From assembly GCF_008042275.1 (NCBI RefSeq), contig NZ_RDBK01000001.1:379026-443025 (forward strand): 64,000 nucleotides of DNA, given 5' to 3'. Below, piece after piece: positions 27,595 through 36,039 of the stretch; position 1 is the stretch's first letter, and each line of letters starts with the position of its first letter. Position numbers and translations under genes: made by a program. Source of the DNA: Streptomyces sp. OR43 (GTDB lineage Bacteria; Actinomycetota; Actinomycetes; Streptomycetales; Streptomycetaceae). The notes beneath the pieces were generated by a model that worked only from the letters and a program-made list of their open reading frames with translations, was not told the origin of the DNA and did no database searches.

Positions 27595-28179
27595 GGAGGG
27601 CTCCTGCTCTCGGCCGGCCGTGCGGAGCACCGGCTCGGAAACGGCACATGACACTGCGGGACTTGCCGGACACCGCGGGCCTCGCCGGGCCGCCCACCGG
27701 GCCCGGGTGCGGATCCCGGACGCGCGCACGGCAAGGCGCGCCGTCGCGACCGGAGGGGTGGCGCGGCACCGTTCTTGCAACGTTGGAAAACTGGGTACCG
27801 GCGGTATGACAGCACGGCGCCGGGCCGGTGTCCAGGGGTGTGGCGGCAACCGGTGCGGTGGGAGTCGCGGTCGGTGCCGGGTGGCTCCGACACATTTTGG
27901 AAACGCATCGGCCACGCTCTTGCCGCCCGTGCCACGGCGCCTATATAACGTTGTAAACCGAGCCGCCGAGAGGCCGCGCAGACTCTCACGACCGCAGTTC
28001 GTCCAGCTGGGCCCTGCCGTCGAACTCCCGCCAGCCCCGTGGCGGTTTGTCGACAGGACCCAGTGGGGTCGTGAGGAATGCAGTGACATCAGCCGCCGAG
28101 TGGCAGCCGATCCATCGTCCAGCCATGCCCGACCGCACGCCCATCGGCGTGCCGTCATCCCGCCAAGGAGCTCCCGCGC
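27595..28179. promoter_or_regulatory. 585-bp divergent control region of GH127 and furanose importer
   Basis: No convincing gene. It holds two AACGTT-core operator candidates, one near each divergent gene: CAACGTTG at 27778-27785 (in TTGCAACGTTGGAA) and TATAACGTTGTA at 27944-27955. The second overlaps the -10 of a candidate rightward promoter (TTGCCG at 27920-27925, an 18-bp spacer, then TATAAC at 27944-27949), so binding should repress the importer. The mRNA leader of over 200 nt before 28180 shows no feature I can name. Confidence 0.6.
27944..27955. promoter_or_regulatory. LacI-type operator TATAACGTTGTA over the importer promoter
   Basis: A near-perfect palindrome (one mismatch) centred on AACGTT and covering the likely -10 hexamer. 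The LacI gene at 33335, downstream of the importer, is the obvious regulator. Confidence 0.6.
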
Positions 28180-29265
28180 ATGATGATCCAGCGTCGAACC
28201 CGTATCCTCGCCGTGGCCTGCCTCCTCGCCGCCACCGCCACGCTGGCCGCCTCCGGCTGCTCCAAGTCGGAGAGCTCGGACACCGCGACCACCGACAGCA
28301 GCCAGGGCGCCCAGGCGGCAAAGACCCCTGAGTCCTCCTCCGGTGCGGGCTGCTCGCTGCAGACCTACGGCGCGCCGAAGCTGGACCTGAAGAACGCCGT
28401 GGTGGGCTTCTCCCAGTCGGAGAAGGAAGCCAACCCCTTCCGTATCGCCGAGACCCAGTCCATCAAGGACGAGGCGAAGAAGGTCGGCGTCAAGAAGCTG
28501 CTCACCACCAACGCCCAGTCGCAGCTGTCCAAGCAGATCAGCGACATCCAGGACATGCTGTCGCAGGGCGCCCAGTTCCTCATCGTCGCCCCGCTGAACT
28601 CCGACGGACTGGAGCCGGCTCTCAAGGCCGCCGCCGCCAAGAAGGTCCCGGTCCTCACCATCGACCGCAAGGTCAACGCCACCGCCTGCAAGGACTATGT
28701 GGCGTTCCTCGGCTCCGACTTCGTGGAGCAGGGCAAGCGCGCGGCGGACGCGATGATCAAGACGACCGGCGGCAAGGGCAAGGTCGCCATCCTCCTCGGC
28801 GCCTCGGGCAACAACGTCACCACCGACCGCACCAAGGGCTTCGTCGACCAGCTGAAGGCCAAGGCCCCCGGCCTGGAGATCGTCGCCCAGCAGACCGGTG
28901 AGTTCGCCCGCGACAAGGGCCAGCAGGTGATGGAGCAGCTGATCCAGTCCAAGCCCGACATCACCGCCGTCTACGCGGAGAACGACGAGATGGGCCTCGG
29001 CGCGGTCACCGCGCTGAAGGCCGCGGGCAAGAAGCCCGGCAAGGACGTCAAGATCGTCTCCGTCGACGGCACCCGCAACGCCGTCCAGGCCCTGGTCAAC
29101 GGCGAGTACAACGCCGTCATCGAGTCGAACCCGCGCTTCGGCCCGCTGGCCTTCGCGACCGCCCAGAAGTTCTACGCCGGCGAGGAGATCCCGGAGAACG
29201 TCATCATCACCGACCGCGCCTACGACGAGTCCAACGCCAAGGCCTCGCTCGGCGGCGCGTTCTGA
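28180..29265 (+). CDS. ytfQ: Furanose-type sugar-binding lipoprotein (YtfQ-like)
   Basis: A 361-residue type I periplasmic-binding-protein lipoprotein. The lipobox ASGC gives lipidated Cys27, followed by a Ser/Thr linker and the binding domain from about residue 70. Its segments VVGFSQSEKEANPFRIAE, FARDKGQQVMEQ and KAAGKKPGKDVKIVSVDG match the order and wording of E. coli YtfQ, the galactofuranose-binding protein, more than RbsB. With GH127 divergent from it I infer L-arabinofuranose (or galactofuranose) as cargo. AAGGAG lies nine bases before ATG 28180. It is the first gene of a four-gene importer. Confidence 0.82.
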   Translation: MMIQRRTRILAVACLLAATATLAASGCSKSESSDTATTDSSQGAQAAKTPESSSGAGCSLQTYGAPKLDLKNAVVGFSQSEKEANPFRIAETQSIKDEAKKVGVKKLLTTNAQSQLSKQISDIQDMLSQGAQFLIVAPLNSDGLEPALKAAAAKKVPVLTIDRKVNATACKDYVAFLGSDFVEQGKRAADAMIKTTGGKGKVAILLGASGNNVTTDRTKGFVDQLKAKAPGLEIVAQQTGEFARDKGQQVMEQLIQSKPDITAVYAENDEMGLGAVTALKAAGKKPGKDVKIVSVDGTRNAVQALVNGEYNAVIESNPRFGPLAFATAQKFYAGEEIPENVIITDRAYDESNAKASLGGAF

Positions 29266-29312
29266 CCGGGGCTCGCCCCACCCGCCCGTAGCGCCGGCGG
29301 GCCCGGCCGGCC

Positions 29313-29402
29313 GGGCCGCGTACCGATCCGTACGCGGCCCCCGGCCCGTACCGGACCCGCCGGACCACCTGCCGCCGTGACGCCGCCACCCGTCACGGCG
29401 GC
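29313..29402. terminator. Two hairpins between binding protein and ATPase genes
   Basis: An 11-bp stem with a 6-base loop (29313-29340) and another 11-bp stem with a 10-base loop (29371-29402), both perfect, inside the importer operon. They likely stop or stabilise part of the transcript so that the binding protein is made in excess. Confidence 0.6.
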
Positions 29403-29445
29403 CCCGGGCCCACACCCTTGGAAGAGCGGAAGGCCGAGAACAGCC

Positions 29446-31224
29446 ATGGCACCACCCGAAGCAGTACCGCAGCCGCCGCAGCCGGCCGCCGACGCGAAGG
29501 AGGCATCCGCGCCGGCCGGTGAGATGACGGAGACGTCCGTGCCGGCCGCCGACGTGGCGCAGTCGCCCGCGCCGGCCCCTGAGACGACGGAGACCTCCGA
29601 GCCGGCCGCCGACCTGAAGAACAAGAAGTCCGAGTCGGCCGCCGGCCGGGCGCAGGCGCCCGCACCGGACGCGTCCGTCCTCGAAGCCCGCTCGGTGAGC
29701 AAGCGTTTCCCGGGCGTCGTCGCCCTCGACGACGTCTCCTTCACCCTGCGCGCCGGGGAGACCCACGCACTCGTGGGGGAGAACGGGGCCGGCAAGTCCA
29801 CCCTGATCAAGGTGCTGACCGGCGTCTACCGGCCCGACGAGGGCGAACTGCGGCTGGCCGGCGAACAGATCGCCTTCGCCCGGCCGTTCGAGGCGCAGCA
29901 GGCCGGCATCTCCACGATCTACCAGGAGGTGAACCTCGTCCCGCTGATGAGCGTGGCGCGCAACATCTTCCTCGGCCGTGAGCCCAAGAACCGTCTCGGC
30001 CTGATCGACTTCGCCCGGATGCACCGCGAGACCACCGAACTCCTCGACGGCTTCGGCGTACGCGTCGACCCGAAGAGGCCCCTGCACACCCTGGGCATCG
30101 GCACGCAGCAGATGGTCGCGCTGGCCCGCGCCGTCTCGGTCAACGCCCAGGTCGTCATCATGGACGAGCCCACCTCCTCGCTGGAGCCGCGCGAGGTCGA
30201 GACCCTCTTCCGTGTCATCGAGGACCTGCGCGCACGGGGCATCGCCGTGCTCTACGTCAGCCATCGCATGGACGAGCTCTACCGGATCTGCGACCGCGTC
30301 ACCGTCCTCCGCGACGGCCGGCACATCCACACCGGGAACCTCGCCGACCTCGACCGCATGCAACTCGTCTCGATGATGCTCGGCCGCGACATGGCCGAGG
30401 TCCGCCGCGACGGAGTCACCAGCTTCGGCTCCGAGGGCCACGACGCCTCCCGTACACCCGTGCTCACCGCCACCGGCCTCTCCCGCGACCATCAGCTCCA
30501 CGACATATCCCTGTCGTTGTACGCGGGTGAGGTGCTGGGCCTCGGCGGGCTCCTCGGCTCCGGCCGCAGCGAGACCGCCAAGGCCCTGGCCGGCGCGCTG
30601 AGCCTGGACTCCGGCCAACTGAGCATCGGCGGACGCACGCTGCGCCGCCTCACCTCGGCGGGCGCCATCCGGGCGGGCATCAGCCTGCTGCCCGAGGACC
30701 GCAAGGCCGAAGGCATCGTGCCCGGCCTCTCGGTCCGCGAGAACATCGTGCTGGCCGCGATGCCCCGTCTCTCCCGCGCCGGCATCGTCTCGCGCGCCAA
30801 GCAGGACCGCGTCGTCGACATCTTCATGAAGCGGCTGCGGATCAAGGCCGCGAGCCCCGAGCAGAAGGTCGGCGAGCTCTCCGGCGGCAACCAGCAGAAG
30901 GTCCTGCTGGCCCGCTGGCTCTGCCTGGAGCCCAAGGTCCTGCTGCTCGACGAACCCACCCGCGGCATCGACGTCGGTGCCAAGGCCGAGGTCCAGAGCC
31001 TCATCGACGACCTTGCCCGCGAAGGCCTCGCCGTCCTGCTCATCTCCTCCGACATCGAGGAACTCATCGAGGGAGCCGACCGCATCGTCGTCCTGCGCGG
31101 CGGCGCGGTCGCGGGCGAACTGTCGGGCGACGAGGTGGCCGAGAGCCATCTGCTCGAAGTGCTCGCCGACCACTCGCCGGCGCCCGCAGGGAAGGCCCCG
31201 GCCGCCAAGGAGGACCCCCGATGA
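29446..31224 (+). CDS. ytfR: Sugar ABC transporter ATPase, duplicated (YtfR/RbsA type), with Pro/Ala-rich extension
   Basis: A 592-residue CUT2 ATPase with two nucleotide-binding domains. The first has a full Walker A (GENGAGKST, 111-119) and VIMDEPTSSL Walker B. The second has the usual degenerate Walker A (GLLGSGRSET) but a good signature LSGGNQQKVLLARWL and LLLDEPTRGID. This asymmetry is normal for RbsA/YtfR. Unusually, residues 1-76 are a low-complexity Pro/Ala/Glu/Thr stretch with repeated AP-ETTETS-PAAD-like units before the domain start at SVLEARSVSKRF. ATG 29446 is the first in-frame start after the hairpins; no strong ribosome site precedes it. Confidence 0.88.
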   Translation: MAPPEAVPQPPQPAADAKEASAPAGEMTETSVPAADVAQSPAPAPETTETSEPAADLKNKKSESAAGRAQAPAPDASVLEARSVSKRFPGVVALDDVSFTLRAGETHALVGENGAGKSTLIKVLTGVYRPDEGELRLAGEQIAFARPFEAQQAGISTIYQEVNLVPLMSVARNIFLGREPKNRLGLIDFARMHRETTELLDGFGVRVDPKRPLHTLGIGTQQMVALARAVSVNAQVVIMDEPTSSLEPREVETLFRVIEDLRARGIAVLYVSHRMDELYRICDRVTVLRDGRHIHTGNLADLDRMQLVSMMLGRDMAEVRRDGVTSFGSEGHDASRTPVLTATGLSRDHQLHDISLSLYAGEVLGLGGLLGSGRSETAKALAGALSLDSGQLSIGGRTLRRLTSAGAIRAGISLLPEDRKAEGIVPGLSVRENIVLAAMPRLSRAGIVSRAKQDRVVDIFMKRLRIKAASPEQKVGELSGGNQQKVLLARWLCLEPKVLLLDEPTRGIDVGAKAEVQSLIDDLAREGLAVLLISSDIEELIEGADRIVVLRGGAVAGELSGDEVAESHLLEVLADHSPAPAGKAPAAKEDPR

Positions 31225-32195
31225 CCCAGGCCGCACTCTCCACCCCCGCAGCCCGGCCGCTCGCCCGGCTGCGCGACCCCGCCTGGTACCAGGAGTACGG
31301 CGTCTATCTCGCCGTCGCGGTCGTCCTCCTCTTCAACGCCCTGTTCACCGAGCACTTCATGACCGCGGACAACCTCCGCACCCAGCTCGTCCAGGTCGCC
31401 CCCATCGTCATCGTCGCCCTCGGCATGGCGCTCGTGATCGGAACCGAGGGCGTCGACCTCTCCGTCGGCTCGACCATGGCGCTGGCCACCGCGTTGCTGC
31501 CGCTCTACCTCGGGTACGGGCTGGTGCCCGCCCTCGTCATGGCGCTGCTGGCCGGTGCCGTCGTCGGAGCGATCAACGGCTCGCTGGTCTCGCTCGTAGG
31601 ACTACAGCCGATCGTCGCCACCCTCGCCCTGTTCGTCGGCGGCCGGGGTCTGGCCCTGGTCATGGCGGACGGTCAGCTCAAGCAGATCGTCAACCCCGAC
31701 CTGCTGTCGCTCGGCACCGGCTCCTTCCTCGGCATCCCGCTGGTCGTGCTCATCGCCGCGGTCCTCGCGGCCGCCGTCGCCTTCCTGGTCCAGCGCACCA
31801 CGTTCGGCCGTCAGGTCGTCGCGATCGGCGGCAACCGGTCCGCGGCCGCCCTCGCCGGACTGCCCGTGCGCCGCGTGCTCATCGGTGTGTACGTGCTCTG
31901 CGGGGTCCTGGCCGCCCTGGCCGGCATCCTCGCCACGGCCAGGCTCACCGCCAGCGACCCCTCCTCGCTCGGCACCCTGATGGAACTCTCCGCCATCACC
32001 GCGGTCGTCGTCGGCGGCACGCCGCTCAACGGCGGTTCCATCCGCGTCCTCGGCACGGTCGCCGGCGCCCTGCTGATGCAGCTGCTGCGCGCCACCCTCG
32101 TCAAGCACGACCTGCCCGACTCCACCGCACAGATCGCCCAGGCGGCCATCATCATCGCCGCCGTCTACGTCGCCCGGGAGCGTCGGTCCCGATGA
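31221..32195 (+). CDS. ytfT: Sugar ABC transporter permease (YtfT-like, CUT2)
   Basis: A 324-residue membrane protein of the BPD_transp_2 (RbsC) family with about eight to ten helices. Family motifs are MALVIGTEGVDLSVGSTMAL, the GRGLALVMADG loop and AVVVGGTPLNGGS near the C-terminus. Its start overlaps the ATPase stop by four bases (ATGA), so the two are translationally coupled. It pairs with the next permease as in YtfT-YjfF. Confidence 0.85.
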   Translation: MTQAALSTPAARPLARLRDPAWYQEYGVYLAVAVVLLFNALFTEHFMTADNLRTQLVQVAPIVIVALGMALVIGTEGVDLSVGSTMALATALLPLYLGYGLVPALVMALLAGAVVGAINGSLVSLVGLQPIVATLALFVGGRGLALVMADGQLKQIVNPDLLSLGTGSFLGIPLVVLIAAVLAAAVAFLVQRTTFGRQVVAIGGNRSAAALAGLPVRRVLIGVYVLCGVLAALAGILATARLTASDPSSLGTLMELSAITAVVVGGTPLNGGSIRVLGTVAGALLMQLLRATLVKHDLPDSTAQIAQAAIIIAAVYVARERRSR

Positions 32196-33235
32196 ACGAA
32201 ACCTCACCCGCCCCGGTGGTCCAGGCCCCGGTTCCGCGCAAGACCCCCGCCGCGGCCGTCGGCAGCGCCCCGAGCCCCGCGGCCGGGCAGCGCATCGCCG
32301 AACTCCTCCAGCGCCAGGGCGTGCTCGCCGTCCTGCTCACGGTCGTCATCGTCGCGTCCTTCGTCTACCCGACGTTCGGCACCCTGGACAACGCCCGGGG
32401 CGTGACCGTCCAGGCCTCCTTCGGTGCCGTGGTCGCCCTCGGTATGACGATGGTCATCATCACCGGCGGCATCGACCTGTCCGTCGGCTCCGTCTTCGCC
32501 CTGGGCGGCGTCCTCGCCGCCTGGGCATCGCAATGGGGCTTCCTCGCCGCCCTGTTCGTCCCGCTCGTCGTGTGCGGTGCGATCGGACTGCTCAACGGCT
32601 TCCTGGTGGCCCGTGCCGGGATGGCACCGTTCATCGTCACCCTCGCCACCCTGCTGGGAGCGCGCGGACTGCTCCTCGCGATCACCGACGAGGGCGCCAC
32701 CACGTATCTGATCCCCAAGGGCTCGGCGTTCGCCGAACTCGGACAGGGCAGCGTCTGGGGCTTCGGCTACCCGATCCTGATCGCCCTGGCGCTGTTCGGC
32801 ATCGGCGGACTGGTCCTCCAGCGCACCTCGTTCGGACAGACGCTCTTCGCGGTCGGCGGCAGCAGCGACGCGGCCATGCTGATGGGCCTGCCCGTCGCCC
32901 GGACCAAGATGCTCGTCTACACGCTCAGCGGGCTGCTGGCCGGACTCGCCGGTGCGCTGAGCGCCGCCAGGCTCTCCTCCGGCGTCACCATCGTCGGCGT
33001 GGGCATGGAGCTCGACGCGATCTCCGCCGTCGTCATCGGCGGCACCCTCCTGATCGGCGGCGCCGGATCGATCAGCGGCACGCTCTGGGGCGTACTGCTT
33101 CTCGCCGTCATCCAGAACCTCATCAACCAGATCGGATCGCTGAACTCCTCGTACCAGTCCGTCGTCAGCGGCGGGTTCCTTATCGTTGTCGTCGTGGCCC
33201 AGCGCTATCTCTCGCGCAGCCGCAGAACCACCTGA
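32192..33235 (+). CDS. yjfF: Sugar ABC transporter permease (YjfF-like, CUT2)
   Basis: A 347-residue second RbsC-family permease. An N-terminal Pro/Ala-rich tail (1-38) precedes the first helix. The motifs VIITGGIDLSVGSVFALGG and AVVIGGTLLIGGAGSISG are clear. ATG 32192 again overlaps the previous stop as ATGA. Two different permeases in one CUT2 operon is characteristic of the YtfQRT-YjfF furanose importer, whereas ribose importers usually have one. Confidence 0.85.
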   Translation: MNETSPAPVVQAPVPRKTPAAAVGSAPSPAAGQRIAELLQRQGVLAVLLTVVIVASFVYPTFGTLDNARGVTVQASFGAVVALGMTMVIITGGIDLSVGSVFALGGVLAAWASQWGFLAALFVPLVVCGAIGLLNGFLVARAGMAPFIVTLATLLGARGLLLAITDEGATTYLIPKGSAFAELGQGSVWGFGYPILIALALFGIGGLVLQRTSFGQTLFAVGGSSDAAMLMGLPVARTKMLVYTLSGLLAGLAGALSAARLSSGVTIVGVGMELDAISAVVIGGTLLIGGAGSISGTLWGVLLLAVIQNLINQIGSLNSSYQSVVSGGFLIVVVVAQRYLSRSRRTT

Positions 33236-33237
33236 AC

Positions 33238-33267
33238 CGGTGCCGGGGCCAGCGGGCCCCGGCACCG
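33238..33267. terminator. Perfect 13-bp hairpin terminator ending the importer operon
   Basis: Arms 33238-33250 and 33255-33267 with the tetraloop AGCG, three bases after the last permease stop. It separates the downstream LacI gene from the importer transcript. Confidence 0.8.
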
Positions 33268-33334
33268 TCAGAGCCGAACCGGCAGAGCCGGGCCACCGCG
33301 CGTCAACGCGCGACCAGTCGATTCAGGGAGTGCC

Positions 33335-34372
33335 GTGGGCGTCAGCCTCAAGGACGTTGCACAACGGGCGGGCGTGTCCATCAAGACCGTGTCGAACGTG
33401 GTGAACAACTATCAGCACGTCACACCGAAGATGCGGGCCAAGGTGCAGCAGGCCATCGACGAGCTCGGCTACCGGCCGAACCTCACCGCACGCCATCTGC
33501 GCAAGGGCCGCACCGGCATCATCGCCCTCGCCGTCCCCGAGTTCGGCAACCCGTACTTCGCGGAACTGGCCGGCGAGGTCGTCGACGCGGCGGCCCGGCA
33601 CGACTACACCGTGCTGGTCGACCACACCGGCGGGCTGCGGGAGAAGGAGCTCCTGGTCAGCCAGGGATTCCGGTCCCATGTGATCGACGGCCTCATCCTG
33701 AGCCCGATCCATCTGGAGACCGAGGACCTGATGGCGCGCACCGAGACCGCACCCCTGGTGCTGCTCGGCGAGCGTGAGTACGAGGCCCCGTACGACCACA
33801 TCGCCATCGACAACGTGGCGGCGTCCCGCGAGGCCGTGCGTCATCTCATCGACCACGGCCACCGCAGGATCGCCTTCCTCGGCTCGCGCACCGGCCGCGA
33901 ACGCCAGCCGGCCCATCTGCGGCTGCGCGGCTGGCGCGAGGAGCTCGCCGCAGCGGGCATAGAGGCCGACGAGTCGCTCGTGGTCGTCACCGACGGCTAC
34001 GGCCGTGAGGACGGGGCCACCGGCATGGCCGCCCTCCTGGACCGCGGCGAGCGGCCCGACGCCGTGTTCGCGTACAACGACCTCATCGCCATCGGGGCGA
34101 TGCGCACGCTGTCCGAACGAGGGCTGCGCATCCCCGAGGACGTGGCCGTCGTCGGGTTCGACAACATCGAGGAGAGCCTCTACGGGGCCACCACGCTCAC
34201 CACGGTGGCCCCCGACAAGGAGGCGATCGCCCGGCTCGCCGTCGACAGCCTCGTCGAACGGCTCTCCGGCGACCCGGTGTCCGAACCCCGGCGGCCCCGG
34301 CCCGGCTACCGGCTCGTCGTCCGCGAATCGACCGTTCCCCGGCCGGCCGCCGAGCCGGCCGCCGGACCCTAG
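33335..34372 (+). CDS. LacI-family regulator of the furanose importer
   Basis: A 345-residue LacI/GalR regulator starting at GTG 33335 with AGGGAG seven bases upstream. The helix-turn-helix SLKDVAQRAGVSIKTVSNVV (4-23) is followed by the hinge (NLTARHLRKGRTG) and a sugar-sensing domain ending in VAVVGFDNIEESLYG. The recognition helix KTVSNVV is like that of the LacI at 57040-58068 (KTVSRVV), in line with the similar AACGTT-core sites near both. It likely represses the importer, GH127 and perhaps the GH2 gene until an arabinose-type inducer appears. Confidence 0.88.
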   Translation: MGVSLKDVAQRAGVSIKTVSNVVNNYQHVTPKMRAKVQQAIDELGYRPNLTARHLRKGRTGIIALAVPEFGNPYFAELAGEVVDAAARHDYTVLVDHTGGLREKELLVSQGFRSHVIDGLILSPIHLETEDLMARTETAPLVLLGEREYEAPYDHIAIDNVAASREAVRHLIDHGHRRIAFLGSRTGRERQPAHLRLRGWREELAAAGIEADESLVVVTDGYGREDGATGMAALLDRGERPDAVFAYNDLIAIGAMRTLSERGLRIPEDVAVVGFDNIEESLYGATTLTTVAPDKEAIARLAVDSLVERLSGDPVSEPRRPRPGYRLVVRESTVPRPAAEPAAGP

Positions 34373-34380
34373 ATCCGGCA

Positions 34381-34410
34381 CCGGACCCCCGCATCGGCCG
34401 GGGAGTCCGG
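34381..34410. terminator. Hairpin after the LacI gene
   Basis: CCGGACCCCCG and CGGGGAGTCCGG pair with one C/A interruption, just after the LacI stop. Confidence 0.5.
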
Positions 34411-34473
34411 CGATTGTGTCCAGGCCCGCCGCTCTCGTCCCGCCGGGCCGTCCGCTCGTCCCAAGGATCTCTG

Positions 34474-35553
34474 ATGCCTCGCCCCACCGTGAACCGCAAA
34501 CCGTTCGGCGCCCACGGGCACACGGACGTCGACGTCTGGACGCTCGACTCCGGCACCGGAGTCCGGGCGGAGATCCTCAGTTACGGCGGCATCCTGCACC
34601 GCCTCACCGTGCCGGACACCCGGGGCGCGTCCGCGTCGGTCGTGCGGTCCCTGGTGTCCCTGGACGACTACACGGGCAAGAACCCGTTCTTCGGCGCCCT
34701 CATCGGCCGCTTCGCCAACCGCATCGCGCACGGCCGCTTCGTCCTCGACGGGGCGTCGTACCGGATCCCGGCCACCGACCGGGGCCATGCCCTGCACGGC
34801 GGCCCGGACGGCTTCCACACCCGCGTCTGGCAGGCCGCGGGCGAGGCCACCGAAACCGCGGCGACGCTCCGGCTCACCCTGCACAGCCCCGACGGCGACA
34901 TGGGCTTCCCCGGCGCGCTGGACGTCGCCGTGACGTACACGCTCGACACGGCGGGCACCCTCGCCCTCGACTACACCGCCGGCACCGACCGCCCCACCGT
35001 CGTCAACCTGACCAATCACGCGTACTTCGATCTCACCGGACAGGGCGACATCCTCGGGCACACCCTTCAGGTGGACGCCGACCACTACCTCCCCGTCGAC
35101 GACGAGGGCATCCCGGAAGGCCCCGCCGCGGCGGTGCGCGCCACCCCGTTCGACCTGACCGCCCCGCACCGCATCGCGGACCGCATCGCGCTCCCGGACG
35201 AGCAACTGCGCCGGGCCGGCGGCTTCGACCACTGCTGGGTCCTCAACGGCTCCGGCACACCGGCCGGCCCGCGCCGCGCCGCCCGGCTCACCGCGCCCGG
35301 CGCCGAGCGGATCATGGAGGTGTGGACGACCGAACCGGGCATCCAGGTCTACACCGCCAACCAGCTGGACGGCACCCTGCCCGCCCCCGGCGGCGGGCAC
35401 CACGAGCGCCACAGCGCCGTCTGCCTGGAGACCCAGCACCTGCCCGACTCGCCCAACCGGCCCGGCCACCCCAGCACCGTCCTGCGTCCGCACGACGTCT
35501 TCTCCAGCCGCACCGAGCTGCGGTTCCCGCACCTGGCCGCGGCGACGGACTGA
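34474..35553 (+). CDS. galM: Aldose 1-epimerase (mutarotase)
   Basis: A 359-residue galactose-mutarotase-type enzyme that interconverts alpha and beta anomers of aldoses. The beta-supersandwich pattern is complete: GRFANRIAHGRF (79-90), His108 in LHGG, catalytic acid His182 in NLTNHAYFDL, and catalytic base Glu319 in CLETQHLPDSPN. No signal peptide, so it works in the cytoplasm. AAGGA lies before ATG 34474. Placed behind the importer and its regulator, it probably converts imported sugar to the anomer used by the next enzyme; no arabinose isomerase or kinase gene is in the window. Confidence 0.9.
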   Translation: MPRPTVNRKPFGAHGHTDVDVWTLDSGTGVRAEILSYGGILHRLTVPDTRGASASVVRSLVSLDDYTGKNPFFGALIGRFANRIAHGRFVLDGASYRIPATDRGHALHGGPDGFHTRVWQAAGEATETAATLRLTLHSPDGDMGFPGALDVAVTYTLDTAGTLALDYTAGTDRPTVVNLTNHAYFDLTGQGDILGHTLQVDADHYLPVDDEGIPEGPAAAVRATPFDLTAPHRIADRIALPDEQLRRAGGFDHCWVLNGSGTPAGPRRAARLTAPGAERIMEVWTTEPGIQVYTANQLDGTLPAPGGGHHERHSAVCLETQHLPDSPNRPGHPSTVLRPHDVFSSRTELRFPHLAAATD

Positions 35554-35615
35554 CCGGCGCACCAGGGGGCGGCCGGTGCGGGAATGCGGGAATGGGCCCA
35601 GCTGTTGCGACGTCC

Positions 35616-36032
35616 ATGACCTTTTTCGTGGACGTGACCGTACGGGGCTACGAGCTCGATACGCAGGGACATCTCAACCAGGCGGTGTACCTCCAGTACG
35701 CGGAGCACGCGCGCTGGGAGCTGCTGCGGGCCGCCGGGCTGCCCCAGGAGAAACTGCTGGCCGACGGAGTGGGGCCGGTCGCGCTGGAGGTCACGGTCAA
35801 GTTCCGCAGGGAACTGCGCGGTGGGGAACGGGTACGGGTGTCCTGCCGGTTCGACTACGGACAGGGCAAGACGTTCACGGTCGCCCAGCAGATCCTCAAG
35901 GAGGACGGCACGGTGGCCGCCGAGATCACGGGCGTGGCCGGCATCCTCGACCTGGAGACGCGCAGGCTGGTCGCCGACCCGGCCGGCCGGCTCGCCGCCC
36001 TCGCCAAGGACCCGGAGCTGCTGAGCGGCTGA
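35616..36032 (+). CDS. 4HBT hotdog-fold acyl-CoA thioesterase
   Basis: A 138-residue single-hotdog thioesterase of the YbgC / 4-hydroxybenzoyl-CoA type, hydrolysing acyl-CoA thioesters. The active-site motif is DTQGHLNQAVY (Asp15, His19, Asn21) with Glu30 in QYAEHARW. ATG 35616 starts right before the domain; ATG 35592 in the same frame is an alternative, and neither has a strong ribosome site. It is convergent with the YdeI-like gene, seven bases away. Confidence 0.85.
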   Translation: MTFFVDVTVRGYELDTQGHLNQAVYLQYAEHARWELLRAAGLPQEKLLADGVGPVALEVTVKFRRELRGGERVRVSCRFDYGQGKTFTVAQQILKEDGTVAAEITGVAGILDLETRRLVADPAGRLAALAKDPELLSG

Positions 36033-36039
36033 CCGGGCA

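Noticed and set aside
25138..31236. A 2032-codon open frame on the minus strand
   Set aside because: Only the 25138-27594 part is a gene (GH127). The rest is antisense to the furanose importer and consists of low-complexity Gly/Arg/Asp/Val sequence typical of reverse frames in high-GC DNA.
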